Below, piece after piece: positions 7,941 through 16,529 of a stretch of DNA of 38,399 bases. Both the position numbers and the translations under genes were made by a program. The DNA is from Curtobacterium sp. HSID17257 (GTDB lineage Bacteria; Actinomycetota; Actinomycetes; Actinomycetales; Microbacteriaceae). The stretch is from positions 1 to 38,399 of the forward strand of contig NZ_RBLU01000023.1 in the NCBI RefSeq assembly GCF_003989515.1, read 5' to 3'. Under the pieces are notes generated by a model. It was not told where the DNA came from. It worked only from the letters and a program-made list of their open reading frames with translations, and searched no databases. The stretch's first letter is position 1. Every line of letters starts with the position of its first letter.

Positions 7941-9230
7941 TCAGCCCGTGATGCGCTCGCGCACGATCGGTCCGCGCTCGGGCGCGGAGGTCCCGACGGA
8001 CCACGCACCCTCGAGCGACTCCAGCGCCCGGTCGAACCGCGCCGGCTCGTCGGTGTGGAGCGTCCAGAGCGGCTGCCCGGCCGTGACGGTGTCGCCCGGC
8101 TTCACGTGCAGCTCGATGCCGGCGCCCGCTTGCACGGGGTCCTGGGCACGCGCACGCCCGGCACCGAGACGCCACGCGGCGATGCCGAACGGCAGGGCGT
8201 CCTGCTGGACGAGCACGCCGGACCCGCTCGCCGTGACCACGTGCTGCTCGCGGGCGACCGGCAGGTCGGCGGCGGGGTCGCCGCCCTGGGCCGCGATCAT
8301 CCGTCGCCAGGTGTCCATGGCCCGGCCGTCGGCCAGCGCCGCCGCCGGGTCGGCGTCCGGCAGACCGGCGAGCCGGAGCATCTCCTCGGCGAGCGACACG
8401 GTCAGCGACACGACGTCGGCCGGTCCACCACCGGCGAGGACCTCCACCGACTCGCGGACCTCGAGCGCGTTGCCGATCGTCAGCCCGAGCGGGACCTCCA
8501 TGTCGGTGAGCAGCGCCGACGTGGCGACGCCGGCGTCGTTCCCGAGGTCGACCATCGTCTGCGCGAGCTCCTTCGACGCCTCGTAGGTCGGCATGAAGGC
8601 GCCGGACCCGAACTTCACGTCGAGCACGAGCGCACCCGTGCCCTCGGCGATCTTCTTCGACATGATGCTCGACGCGATGAGCGGGATGCACTCGACGGTG
8701 CCGGTGATGTCACGGAGCGCGTAGAGCTTCTTGTCCGCCGGGGCCAGGCCGGAGCCGGCTGCGCAGATGACCGCGCCGACATCGGACAGCACCTGCATCA
8801 TGCGGTCGTTCGAGATCGACGCCTGCCAGCCGGCGATCGACTCGAGCTTGTCGAGCGTGCCGCCGGTGTGCCCGAGCCCGCGCCCGGACAGCTGCGGGAC
8901 CGCCACGCCGAACGACGCCACGAGCGGCGCGAGCGGCAGCGTGATCTTGTCCCCGACGCCACCGGTCGAGTGCTTGTCCACGGTGGTCTTGCCGAGGGCG
9001 TCGAAGGACATCCGCTCCCCCGACGCGATCATCGCGAGCGTCAGGTCCTTGATCTCCCGACGCTCCATGCCGTTCAGGAAGATCGCCATGGCCAGCGCCG
9101 CCATCTGCGGGTCCTCGACGTACCCGCGGGTGTAGGCGTCGACCAGCCAGTCGATCTCGGCGGTGGCCAGGGCGTCGCCCGAGCGCTTGGTACGGATGAG
9201 GTCGACGGTGTCGAAGGGCTCGACGGCCAT
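7941..9230 (-). CDS. deoA: Thymidine (pyrimidine-nucleoside) phosphorylase
   Basis: A 429-residue cytoplasmic enzyme that cleaves thymidine, deoxyuridine or uridine with phosphate. It shows the whole family pattern: VDLIRTKRSGDALATAEI at the start, the phosphate/nucleoside-binding DKHSTGGVGDKI near residue 85, QLSGRGLGHTGGTLDKLE, ISNDRMMQVLSDVGAVI, and DVKFGSGAFM near residue 200. The C-terminal domain resembles the PYNP barrel-sandwich fold (HVKPGDTVTAGQPLWTLH). It starts 4 bp after the cytidine deaminase stop and is the last gene of the BmpA-ABC operon, followed by a strong terminator. Cytidine deaminase supplies its uridine or deoxyuridine substrate. Confidence 0.95.
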   Translation of the reverse strand: MAVEPFDTVDLIRTKRSGDALATAEIDWLVDAYTRGYVEDPQMAALAMAIFLNGMERREIKDLTLAMIASGERMSFDALGKTTVDKHSTGGVGDKITLPLAPLVASFGVAVPQLSGRGLGHTGGTLDKLESIAGWQASISNDRMMQVLSDVGAVICAAGSGLAPADKKLYALRDITGTVECIPLIASSIMSKKIAEGTGALVLDVKFGSGAFMPTYEASKELAQTMVDLGNDAGVATSALLTDMEVPLGLTIGNALEVRESVEVLAGGGPADVVSLTVSLAEEMLRLAGLPDADPAAALADGRAMDTWRRMIAAQGGDPAADLPVAREQHVVTASGSGVLVQQDALPFGIAAWRLGAGRARAQDPVQAGAGIELHVKPGDTVTAGQPLWTLHTDEPARFDRALESLEGAWSVGTSAPERGPIVRERITG

Positions 9231-9234
9231 GTGA

Positions 9235-9762
9235 TCAGTGCTCCTGCTGGTAGGTGGCGAGGGTCCGCGGCCCGAACGCGTCCGGGAGGACCTCGTCGAT
9301 GGTGCGGATCCCGGAGACGGTCTCGAGGAGCATGCCCTCGGTCGAGTGCTCGAACAGCAGCTGCCGGCAGCGGCCGCACGGCATGAGCGTCGCGCCGTCG
9401 CCGTCCACGCAGGTGAACGCGACGAGCTTGCCGCCGCCGGTCATGTGCAGCTGCGACACGAGCGAGCACTCGGCGCACAGGGTCACCCCGTACGACGCGT
9501 TCTCGACGTTGCAGCCGGAGACGATCCGTCCGTCGTCGGTGAGCGCCGCGGCACCCACCGGGAACGACGAGTACGGGGCGTACGCCCGTCGCATCGCGGC
9601 GGTCGCAGCGTCCCGCAGGGCGCTCCAGTCGACGTCGACGCTCGCGTCGACGTCGGACCCGGAGCCGGCCTGGAGGCTCGTGGCCGGGTCGGTCCAGGAC
9701 GGCTCGCCGGTCGCGGGGTCGGTGGCGACCGCGTCGCCGTCCGCAGGGTTCGTGTGGGTCAT
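9235..9762 (-). CDS. cdd: Cytidine deaminase with a long acidic N-terminal extension
   Basis: A 175-residue zinc enzyme that converts (deoxy)cytidine to (deoxy)uridine. The catalytic CAE is at residues 96-98 and the zinc ligands PCGRC at 128-132; APYSSFPVGAA and GCNVENASYGVT are the substrate-binding blocks. The usual Cdd core begins near residue 46 (DWSALRDAA). The first ~45 residues form an acidic, low-complexity leader not found in typical ~130-residue Cdd proteins. I chose ATG 9762 because GGAGG lies 8 bp before it; a GTG at 9771 would touch that sequence. It sits between the permease and deoA in the uptake operon. A 26-bp palindrome lies within the leader's coding sequence (9630-9655). 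Confidence 0.9.
   Translation of the reverse strand: MTHTNPADGDAVATDPATGEPSWTDPATSLQAGSGSDVDASVDVDWSALRDAATAAMRRAYAPYSSFPVGAAALTDDGRIVSGCNVENASYGVTLCAECSLVSQLHMTGGGKLVAFTCVDGDGATLMPCGRCRQLLFEHSTEGMLLETVSGIRTIDEVLPDAFGPRTLATYQQEH
9630..9655. repeat. 26-bp palindrome inside the cdd leader
   Basis: Bases 9630-9641 and 9644-9655 are perfect inverted copies built from GTCGAC units, separated by 2 bases. They encode alternating Asp/Val in the extra N-terminal segment of cytidine deaminase. This may simply be low-complexity expansion. Confidence 0.6.
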
Positions 9763-9781
9763 GTGCCGCACCTCCAGGCCG

Positions 9782-11068
9782 TCAGCTCTTGGTGTACGGC
9801 TTGCCGGCGGCCGCCGGTCCGCGCGACTGCCCGACCAGGCCGGCGACCGCGAAGATCGTGACCACGTAGGGCAGCATGAGCAGGAACTCGCTCGGCACCG
9901 GCGAGTCGATCGCGCCGAGGATGTTCTGCAGGTTCGACGCGAAGCCGAACAGCAGCGCCGCGAGCGTCGCCCGGATCGGGTCCCAGCGTCCGAAGATGAC
10001 GGCGGCCAGGGCGATGTAGCCCGCGCCGGCGGTCATGTCCTTCGTGAACGGGCCGACCGCGTCGAGCGTGAAGTACGCACCGCCCAGACCGGCGATCGCA
10101 CCCGCGAGCGACACGTTCCAGAAGCGCGTCCGCGCGACGTTGATGCCGACGGTGTCCGCGGCCTGCGGGTGCTCCCCGACCGCGCGGAGGCGCAGGCCCC
10201 AGCGGGTCTTGAACAGCGCGAAGGTGACCACCGCGACCGCGACGTAGGCGAGGTAGACGACGACCGTCTGCTCGAAGAACACCGGGCCGATGACCGGGAT
10301 CTGGTGCAGGACCGGGATCTCGAGCTTCGGGAAGCGCACGCCGACGTTGAGCGTCTGCTCGTTCGGCGAGAGCACCTGCGAGTAGAGGAAGCCCGTCAGG
10401 CCGGAGATGAACGCGTTGATGACGACACCGACGATGACCTGGTCGACGAGGTACTTGATGCTGAACGCCGCGAGGACGAACGACACCAGCACGCCGGCGA
10501 TCAGTGCGCCGACCAGGCCGACCCATGCCGAGCCGGTGAGCGAGGCGATCATCGCCGAGGTGAACGCGCCGGCGAGGAACTGGCCCTCGATCGCGATGTT
10601 CACGACACCGACGCGCTCGGAGATCACACCGCCGAGGGCACCGAACACGAGCGGGACGCTCAGGCCGAGGGCACCGACGAGCAGGCCGGGGACGGGGATC
10701 GTGTCGCCCGCGGCCGACCACGTGAGGAAGCCGACGACGAAGACGACCGCGAACACCGCGGTGAGCCAGAGCGGGATCCGGCGGGACGCGCGGACCTCGA
10801 CGACGGCGTACACGGTGGCCAGGGCCAGCAGGACGATGACGACGATGCCGGTGCCGGTCGCGGGGAGCGGGACGTTCGGCAGCGCGAAGAAGTCGCCGCC
10901 GTTCGCCAGCCGGAACGTGGTGTCGCCGGCACGGTGCAGCACACCGAAGAACAGCAGCGCGAGCAGGGTGAACACACCGAACCCGATCGGGGCCTTCCAG
11001 CTCCGGGTCGTCTCGATCGGGCGGTCGGACAGCGCCGGCGCGGGCGCCGCGGTGGTGGTGGTGCTCAT
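9782..11068 (-). CDS. Nucleoside ABC transporter permease (NupQ/YufQ type)
   Basis: A 428-residue integral membrane protein of the branched-chain-amino-acid/ribose-like permease family that accompanies BmpA-type binding proteins. About ten hydrophobic segments are visible, among them FGVFTLLALLFFGVL, GIVVIVLLALATVYAVV and PLWLTAVFAVVFVVGFLTW. The family-typical stretches NIAIEGQFLAGAF (conserved EG loop) and VGEHPQAADTVGINV (cytoplasmic loop contacting the ATPase) are clear. It starts at ATG 11068, overlapping the TGA of the other permease (ATGA), so the two are coupled, as expected for subunits made in equal amounts. With the other permease it should form the membrane channel of the importer. 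Confidence 0.92.
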   Translation of the reverse strand: MSTTTTAAPAPALSDRPIETTRSWKAPIGFGVFTLLALLFFGVLHRAGDTTFRLANGGDFFALPNVPLPATGTGIVVIVLLALATVYAVVEVRASRRIPLWLTAVFAVVFVVGFLTWSAAGDTIPVPGLLVGALGLSVPLVFGALGGVISERVGVVNIAIEGQFLAGAFTSAMIASLTGSAWVGLVGALIAGVLVSFVLAAFSIKYLVDQVIVGVVINAFISGLTGFLYSQVLSPNEQTLNVGVRFPKLEIPVLHQIPVIGPVFFEQTVVVYLAYVAVAVVTFALFKTRWGLRLRAVGEHPQAADTVGINVARTRFWNVSLAGAIAGLGGAYFTLDAVGPFTKDMTAGAGYIALAAVIFGRWDPIRATLAALLFGFASNLQNILGAIDSPVPSEFLLMLPYVVTIFAVAGLVGQSRGPAAAGKPYTKS

Positions 11069-12438
11069 GCGGCGACCGCCTTCCGGGAGTTCTTCGCGGC
11101 ACGACCGCGACGACGCGCACCCGGCTGCGGGATGCGGAAGATCGCACGGACGAGCGGCGGTGCGGCGATGAACAGGACGATGAGCGCCTGGATCACGCCG
11201 ACGATGTCGATCGGGATGTCGTTCGCGGCCTGCATGGCGTAGCCGCCGTTCTTCAGCACGCCGAACAGGATCGCGGCCCAGAAGACGCCCCACGGCTTCG
11301 AGCGACCGAGGAGGGCGACCGTGATCGCGTCGAAGCCGATGCCGGCGTCGATGCCCGAGGTGAAGCCCGACGTCACGGCGCCCTGTACCTGGTAGGCGCC
11401 GGCGATGCCGACGAGCGCACCCGAGATGACCATCACCCAGATGGTGAGCGCGGGGACGCTCATGCCGGCGACGCGGGCGGCGCGGGGGTTCTCACCGATC
11501 GTGCGGAAGCGGAAGCCGAGCGACGACTTGTTGACGAGCCACCACACCACGACCACGGCGACGAGCGCGACGACGAAGCCGAGGTCGATGCCGTACCGGG
11601 GACCGAACAGCGCGGGGAAGACCGCGCTCTCCTTCGTGGCGGGCGAGATCGGGTTCGAGCTGCCCGGCGCCTGCAGCAGCCCCGGCGTGCGGAGCAGGTA
11701 GCTGACGAGGTACAGCGCGACGTAGTTGAGCATGATCGTCAGGACGACCTCGTTGGCGCCGGTGCGGGCCTTGAGGAGCCCGACCAGGCCGCCCCAGAGC
11801 GCACCGCCGACGATGCCGGCGACGACCGTGAGCGGGATGTGGATCGCGGCGGGGCCGTCGAACGAGAAACCGACCCACCCCGCGGCCGCGGCGCCGATGA
11901 GGATCTGGCCCTGGCCGCCGATGTTGAACAGGCCGGCGCGGAAGGACAGGGCGATGCCGAGGCCGGCGGCGATCAGCGGCACGGCGTAGTCGACCGAGCG
12001 GGTGATCGGGGCGATGGCCTGCGCGAACGAGCTCGCGCCGAAGTTCACGACGGAACCCTGGAAGAGCGACTTGTAGGCGCCCCCGACCGCGGTCCCGACG
12101 GCCTGGAAGGTGTCGGTGGGGCGGGCGAAGAAGTAGCCCGCTGCTGCGCGCACGTTCTCGTCGGTGACGGCGATCAGGATGCCGCAGGCGACGAGGGCGA
12201 GGACGACGGCGAGGACCGTGACGAGCACGGAGCCGTTGACGATACTCTGCAGCGCGGTGCTCCAGCGGTCACCGCCGGCGGCCCGGCGCTCGGTGTCGTC
12301 CGCCGAGTCCGTCATCAGGTGCGGGGTGCCCTCGACGTCCTGCAGGCGGTCGTCGGTGGGTGCCTCGGTCGGGGTCGCCGACGTGCGGTCGTGCTCGGCC
12401 GGGGTGGCCGGCTGCGTGTTGTCTGGCGTGTTGCTCAC
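11065..12438 (-). CDS. Nucleoside ABC transporter permease (NupP/YufP type)
   Basis: A 457-residue membrane protein and partner of the previous permease. The first ~65 residues are hydrophilic and rich in T, D, P and E. Transmembrane segments follow, starting with SVLVTVLAVVLALVACGILI. The family motif FNIGGQGQILIGAAAAGWVG and the ATPase-contact loop TIGENPRAARVAGMSV are present. The C-terminal end is basic (RRRGRAAKNSRKAVAA), consistent with a cytoplasmic tail. It is encoded 49 bp after the ATPase gene and overlaps the second permease gene. The long hydrophilic N-terminus is more extended than in Bacillus YufP, and an internal start is possible. Confidence 0.92.
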   Translation of the reverse strand: MSNTPDNTQPATPAEHDRTSATPTEAPTDDRLQDVEGTPHLMTDSADDTERRAAGGDRWSTALQSIVNGSVLVTVLAVVLALVACGILIAVTDENVRAAAGYFFARPTDTFQAVGTAVGGAYKSLFQGSVVNFGASSFAQAIAPITRSVDYAVPLIAAGLGIALSFRAGLFNIGGQGQILIGAAAAGWVGFSFDGPAAIHIPLTVVAGIVGGALWGGLVGLLKARTGANEVVLTIMLNYVALYLVSYLLRTPGLLQAPGSSNPISPATKESAVFPALFGPRYGIDLGFVVALVAVVVVWWLVNKSSLGFRFRTIGENPRAARVAGMSVPALTIWVMVISGALVGIAGAYQVQGAVTSGFTSGIDAGIGFDAITVALLGRSKPWGVFWAAILFGVLKNGGYAMQAANDIPIDIVGVIQALIVLFIAAPPLVRAIFRIPQPGARRRGRAAKNSRKAVAA

Positions 12439-12487
12439 GCTGCCAGCTCCGTTCCTGCTGCGTTGGTGCTGTGGAGTTCCCCGGTCA

Positions 12488-14008
12488 TCATGCGACCTGT
12501 TCCGTTCCTTCGGGGAGTTCCCCCGCCATCATGAGGCCGAGGACGTCGCGCGGGGTGTCCGCGGGGACGATGCCGACGATGCCGCCGCGGTACATGACCG
12601 CGATCCGGTCGGCGAGCGCCACGACCTCGTCGAGCTCCGTGGAGACGACGATGACCGGGACACCGGTGTCGCGGGTCGCGACGATGCGCTTGTGCACGAA
12701 CTCGATCGAGCCGACGTCGATGCCGCGCGTGGGCTGCGCGGCGACGAACAGCCGCAGCTCGCGGCTCAGCTCGCGGGCGAGGACGATCTTCTGCTGATTG
12801 CCGCCCGACAGCCGACCGGCCGCGGTGGTGCGCGACGGCGTGCGGATGTCGAACTCGGCGATCTTCTCGTCGGCGAACGCGTCGCGCTCGGCGGAGCGGA
12901 TCGTGCCGGCCCGCACGAACTCGTCGTGGTCGGCACGGTCGAGCATGAGGTTCTCGGCGATCGTGAACTCGCCGACCAGGCCGTCCTCCTTGCGGTCCTC
13001 GGGCACGAAGCCCACACCCGCGTCGAGGACCTGTTTCACCGTGCGGCCGGTGAGCTCCTTGCCGTCGAGCTTGATCCGGCCCGCGTGCACGGGCTCGAGG
13101 CCGATGATCGCCTCGGTCAGCTCGGTCTGTCCGTTGCCCTGCACGCCGGCGATCGCGAGGACCTCGCCCCGGCGGACGGTGAACGAGACGTCGTCGACGA
13201 GCACGACGCCCGACGGGTCGGTGACGGTGACGCCCTCGACGACGAGGGCGTCCTCGCCGCCGGACGCGGGCGTCTTGTCGACGACGAGCGAGACGGCGCG
13301 GCCGACCATGAGGGCGGCCAGCTCGTTGTTCGTCGCGGTCGGCGAGGCCTCGCCGACGACCTTGCCGAGGCGGATGACCGTGATCCGGTCGGCGACCTCG
13401 CGCACCTCGCGCAGCTTGTGCGTGATGAAGACGATCGCGGTGCCGGCCTCGCGGAGCTGGCGCATGATGCCCATCAGCTCGTCGGTCTCCTGCGGCGTCA
13501 GGACGGCGGTCGGCTCGTCGAACACGAGCACCTTCGCGTCCCGGGACAGCGCCTTGATGATCTCGACGCGCTGCTGCACGCCGACGGGCAGGTCCTCGAT
13601 GCGGGCGTCCGGGTCGACGTCGAACCCGAAGCGGTCGCTGATCTCGCGGACGCGCTTGCGGGCGCCGGCCAGGTCGAGTCGTCCGCCGAAGGTCGTCTGC
13701 TCCTGACCGAGCATGACGTTCTCGGCGACGGTGAACACCGGCACGAGCATGAAGTGCTGGTGCACCATGCCGATGCCGGAGCGCATCGCGTCGCCGGGGC
13801 CGTCGAAGTCCTGGACGACGTCGTCCAGGAGGATCTCGCCCTCGTCGGCCTGGTACAGGCCGTAGAGCACGTTCATCAGGGTGGACTTGCCCGCACCGTT
13901 CTCGCCCAGGAGGCAGTGCACCTCACCGGGTTCGACCGTGAGGGAGATGTGGTCGTTCGCGACCAGGGGGCCGAACCGCTTCGTGATCCCGCGGAGCTCG
14001 AGCTTCAT
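12488..14008 (-). CDS. Nucleoside ABC transporter ATP-binding protein (NupO/YufO type, tandem ABC)
   Basis: A 506-residue protein with two fused ABC domains, like RbsA and YufO. The first half has Walker A GENGAGKST near residue 35, the Q-loop area MVHQHFMLVP, a divergent signature LPVGVQQR and Walker B LVFDEPTAVL. The second half has a degenerate Walker A (VQGNGQTEL), a good signature LSGGNQQK and a Walker B with Gln in place of the catalytic acidic residue (LFVAAQPTRG). This asymmetry is normal for the family, where one ATP site is inactive. I prefer ATG 14008 (MKLELRGITKRFG) by family similarity, though the frame extends to a GTG at 14038. The neighbouring binding protein and permeases indicate nucleoside import. 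Confidence 0.93.
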   Translation of the reverse strand: MKLELRGITKRFGPLVANDHISLTVEPGEVHCLLGENGAGKSTLMNVLYGLYQADEGEILLDDVVQDFDGPGDAMRSGIGMVHQHFMLVPVFTVAENVMLGQEQTTFGGRLDLAGARKRVREISDRFGFDVDPDARIEDLPVGVQQRVEIIKALSRDAKVLVFDEPTAVLTPQETDELMGIMRQLREAGTAIVFITHKLREVREVADRITVIRLGKVVGEASPTATNNELAALMVGRAVSLVVDKTPASGGEDALVVEGVTVTDPSGVVLVDDVSFTVRRGEVLAIAGVQGNGQTELTEAIIGLEPVHAGRIKLDGKELTGRTVKQVLDAGVGFVPEDRKEDGLVGEFTIAENLMLDRADHDEFVRAGTIRSAERDAFADEKIAEFDIRTPSRTTAAGRLSGGNQQKIVLARELSRELRLFVAAQPTRGIDVGSIEFVHKRIVATRDTGVPVIVVSTELDEVVALADRIAVMYRGGIVGIVPADTPRDVLGLMMAGELPEGTEQVA

Positions 14009-14062
14009 GTTGTCTACTGCGTTCCTGTTGGTCAGCACGCCACCCGTCGGTGGACGCGCGGA

Positions 14063-14096
14063 AACGCGGGCGGAGGATCGATCCCCCGCCCGCGTT
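14063..14096 (-). promoter_or_regulatory. Intercistronic hairpin between the binding-protein and ATPase genes
   Basis: Bases 14063-14073 pair with 14086-14096 (11 bp), and an inner GG/CC extends the stem around an ATCGAT loop. It begins 7 bp after the BmpA stop. No T tract follows on the minus strand, so it may be a partial terminator or an RNA-stabilising structure rather than a full stop. Confidence 0.6.
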
Positions 14097-14103
14097 CACC
14101 CGA

Positions 14104-15174
14104 CTACTTGTCCGACTGCGTCTCGACCTTGATCGAGCCGTCGATGATGCCCGACTTGATCTTGTCGAGCTCGCCCTGCAGACCCGAGTCGATCTTCGAC
14201 TCGTAATCGTGGAACGGCGCGATGCCGACGCCGTCGTTCTTCAGGGTGCCGACGTACGGCTCCTTCGAGAACTTGTCGTCAGCCGCCTGCTCGACGACGT
14301 CCTTGACCGCCGGGCGCATGCCCTTCATCACCGAGGTGAAGGCGATGTCCTTGTAGCGGGGGTCGGCCTCGTACAGGTCGCTGTCCGCACCGATCAGGAC
14401 GGAGCCGTTGTTCGCGTCCTTGATCGCCTCGGCCGCCGACTGGTAGATCGGGCCACCGACGGGCAGGATCACGTCGGCGTCCTGGTCGAGCAGGGTCTGC
14501 GCGACCGACTTGGCCTGCGTGCCCGCCTCGAAGCCGCCGGTGAAGGAGCCCTTGCCGGTCTCGACGTTCCAGCCGACGACCTTGACGTCCTTCTTCTTCT
14601 GCTCGTTGTAGTACTTCACGCCGTCCGCGAAGCCGTCCATGAAGATGGTGACGGTCGGGATCTGCATGCCACCGAAGGTGCCGACGACGCCGGTCTTCGA
14701 GTACGACGCTGCCGCGTAGCCGGCCAGGAAGGCAGCCTGCGAGGTGTCGAACGTGATCGGCTTGACGTTCTTCGCGTCGATCGAGTTGTCGTCGATGATC
14801 GCGAACTCGGTGTCGGGGTTCGCAGCGGCCTGCTTCTTGGTGGCGTCTGCCAGGTTGAAGCCGACCGTGATGATCATGTTGCAGTTCTGGTTGACGAGCT
14901 GCTCGATGTTCGAGTCGTAGACCGTGGCGTCCTTGGACTCGGCCTTGTTCGTGTCGGCGCCGAGGTCCTTCGCCGCGTCGAGCATGCCCTCGTAGCCGAG
15001 CTGGTTGAACGACTTGTCGTCGAAGCCACCGGCGTCGGAGACCATGCAGGGGCGGAAGTCGGTCTTCTTCGCCGAGGCGCTGTCGGACGGGGCGGCCGAG
15101 CAGCCGGCCAGGACGGCCATGGTGCCGACGAGCGCGAGGCCGCTGAGCACGACCTGACGGGTACGAGATGTCAC
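14104..15174 (-). CDS. bmpA: BmpA family nucleoside-binding lipoprotein
   Basis: A 356-residue solute-binding lipoprotein (BMP/Med/PnrA-like, NupN type) that captures purine nucleosides outside the membrane. The signal peptide ends in the lipobox LAGC with the lipidated cysteine at residue 25. Family blocks are DAGGFDDKSFNQLGYEGM near residue 48, ITVGFNLADA, FAIIDDN, QAAFLAGYAAASYSKTG, VGTFGGMQIPTVTIFMDGF and GTQAKSVAQTLLDQDADVI. The GTG start at 15174 has GGAGGA 8 bp upstream. It is the first gene of the uptake operon and is followed by a stable hairpin, which would favour more binding protein than transporter. The genes behind it make nucleosides the likely substrate. Confidence 0.93.
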   Translation of the reverse strand: MTSRTRQVVLSGLALVGTMAVLAGCSAAPSDSASAKKTDFRPCMVSDAGGFDDKSFNQLGYEGMLDAAKDLGADTNKAESKDATVYDSNIEQLVNQNCNMIITVGFNLADATKKQAAANPDTEFAIIDDNSIDAKNVKPITFDTSQAAFLAGYAAASYSKTGVVGTFGGMQIPTVTIFMDGFADGVKYYNEQKKKDVKVVGWNVETGKGSFTGGFEAGTQAKSVAQTLLDQDADVILPVGGPIYQSAAEAIKDANNGSVLIGADSDLYEADPRYKDIAFTSVMKGMRPAVKDVVEQAADDKFSKEPYVGTLKNDGVGIAPFHDYESKIDSGLQGELDKIKSGIIDGSIKVETQSDK

Positions 15175-15232
15175 GGGTTGGTTCCTCCGGAGGGCGGTGC
15201 CCGGACCACGTGCGTTCCGGGCGATCGTGGCG

Positions 15233-15262
15233 ACAGTACACGACCGTCGGGTCGGTACAGAA
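15233..15262 (-). promoter_or_regulatory. Candidate promoter of the nucleoside uptake operon
   Basis: On the minus strand TTCTGT (15257-15262) and TACTGT (15233-15238) are separated by 18 bp, about 60 bp before the bmpA start. The rest of the 269-bp gap 15175-15443 shows the bmpA ribosome binding site and a weak hairpin at 15331-15360, and nothing else I can name. Confidence 0.3.
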
Positions 15263-15330
15263 CGCCCCTGAGGGACTCCTGGGATCAGTTACCCGATCGC
15301 GACCCCGACGAAACGCGCCCGTAACGCCGA

Positions 15331-15360
15331 CGTCCCCCGTCGCCGCCCGTCCGGGGGACG
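15331..15360. terminator. Possible weak terminator after the lipoprotein array
   Basis: A 9-bp stem, 15331-15339 with 15352-15360 (CGTCCCCCG and its complement), encloses a 12-base loop. It lies about 84 bp beyond the last lipoprotein stop on the minus strand. Both size and position make this a modest call. Confidence 0.35.
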
Positions 15361-15443
15361 ATCCGGGGATTTCGTGGTGGAGCGCTACAGCGGGCGACAC
15401 CTGCCGTCGATCGTGCACGGAAGCACCAGTCGACGGTCGCGCA

Positions 15444-15983
15444 TCACTCGTCGGCCTGCTGCTCCGCGATGCGGTCGGCGTCGCCGGGGAAGCACAGCGA
15501 GACAGCCTGGACCGTGTAGTTGCCGGAGACCGCGGAGAAGCTGCTGGACGCGATGTCCCCGCCTTTCCCGCCGAAGACCACCGGACCGGTGCTCGTGTCG
15601 CGCGCGGTCACGCGCATGCCCCGCGCACGCCAGTGGTCGGTCAGCGCCGTGCCGTCTCCCGCCGGCCGTCCCTCGATCGCGCTCCCCGTCAGGTACCGCC
15701 AGTGCGCTCCGCGTTCCCCGTCGGGCAGCCTGCACCGCTCCGCTGCATCCGGTCCGGTCCGCGCTGTCCACTCTCCACCGAGGAGCCCGGTGGCGTCGTC
15801 CATAGCAGCGATCATCTGTTGCTTCGCGGTTCCGGCGTCAGCAGCGGGATCTGTCGGTCGGTCCGTGTCCGTGTCGACCGCGTGGGACGCGCAACCGGTG
15901 AGCAGTGCCGTCAGCGGGACGATGACGCCCGAGCGCGCGACCTTCCGCCCCGTGATCTGCCGTGGGGAGAACATGACGGTCAT
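15444..15983 (-). CDS. Lipoprotein 3 of a tandem array (putative immunity protein)
   Basis: A 179-residue exported lipoprotein of unknown function. The N-terminus has basic residues, a hydrophobic stretch and a lipobox LLTGC, with the cysteine at about residue 31. The mature part shares a clear pattern with the two upstream genes: TA..QM..........LGGEW, a C near ERCRLPDGERGAHW, and the ending VSLCFPGDADRIAEQQAD. The two conserved cysteines could form a disulfide outside the membrane. ATG 15983 overlaps the previous stop (ATGA). The array lies directly downstream of a T7SS-like alpha/beta hydrolase, so an immunity role at the envelope is suggested by context only. This copy is the most diverged in its first block (PDAAERC instead of PDYVxSC). 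Confidence 0.75.
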   Translation of the reverse strand: MTVMFSPRQITGRKVARSGVIVPLTALLTGCASHAVDTDTDRPTDPAADAGTAKQQMIAAMDDATGLLGGEWTARTGPDAAERCRLPDGERGAHWRYLTGSAIEGRPAGDGTALTDHWRARGMRVTARDTSTGPVVFGGKGGDIASSSFSAVSGNYTVQAVSLCFPGDADRIAEQQADE

Positions 15984-16516
15984 CCGTCGGCCTGCTGCTC
16001 CTCGATCTCGTCTGCGTCGCCAGCGATGCACAACGAGAGCGCCTGGATGCTGTCGTTGCCGGGAAAGGCGAAGAAACGGATCGTGTCGACGCGATCGCCG
16101 CCGCGAGCGACCATCGCTGGCCCCTTGGCGTCAACAAGTCGGTCGACCCTCATGCCGTCGGACCTCCAGATGCCGGAGGCAGCAACAGCATCGGCCTCCG
16201 CGTCACCCGACTCTGATCGCGCAACTCGGTACACCCACCGGGCTCCTTCTCCGTTGCTCGACAGCTGACAGCTCTCGACGTAGTCGGGAGACGTCCGCGT
16301 TTCCCATTCGCCGCCGAGCGCAGCGGTCGCCTGATCGACGACGTCGATCATGGTGCGCTGAGCCGTGTCCGCGTCCACAGGCGTGGTCCTCTCGGTCGAT
16401 GGGACTGCACCGCGCTGACCGGCACAGCCGACGGTCGTGACCGCAGACAGCAGCAGCATCGCCGTGACCGTGGTGATGCGACAGGCAGGACGTCTCGCGG
16501 GCATGTGCCTCAGCAT
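15980..16516 (-). CDS. Lipoprotein 2 of a tandem array (putative immunity protein)
   Basis: A 178-residue lipoprotein paralogous to its neighbours. The signal peptide ends in TTVGC, with the cysteine at about residue 31 when started at ATG 16516; a second in-frame ATG at 16504 (with GAGG 4 bp before it) is an alternative start. The mature region has DTAQRTMIDVVDQATAALGG, EWETRTSPDYVESCQL, a middle segment of variable sequence, and ALSLCIAGDADEIEEQQAD. The middle third, between the two cysteine blocks, is the least conserved among the three copies, as would be expected if each copy recognises a different partner. It overlaps the next gene by 4 bp and follows the first copy by 13 bp. Confidence 0.75.
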   Translation of the reverse strand: MLRHMPARRPACRITTVTAMLLLSAVTTVGCAGQRGAVPSTERTTPVDADTAQRTMIDVVDQATAALGGEWETRTSPDYVESCQLSSNGEGARWVYRVARSESGDAEADAVAASGIWRSDGMRVDRLVDAKGPAMVARGGDRVDTIRFFAFPGNDSIQALSLCIAGDADEIEEQQADG

Positions 16517-16529
16517 CCGTCGGGCCAGC

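Noticed and set aside
14094-14100. Single GTTCACC near the end of bmpA as a PHO box
   Set aside because: There is only one unit, it is part of the hairpin arm, and no second unit at 11 or 22 bp is present.
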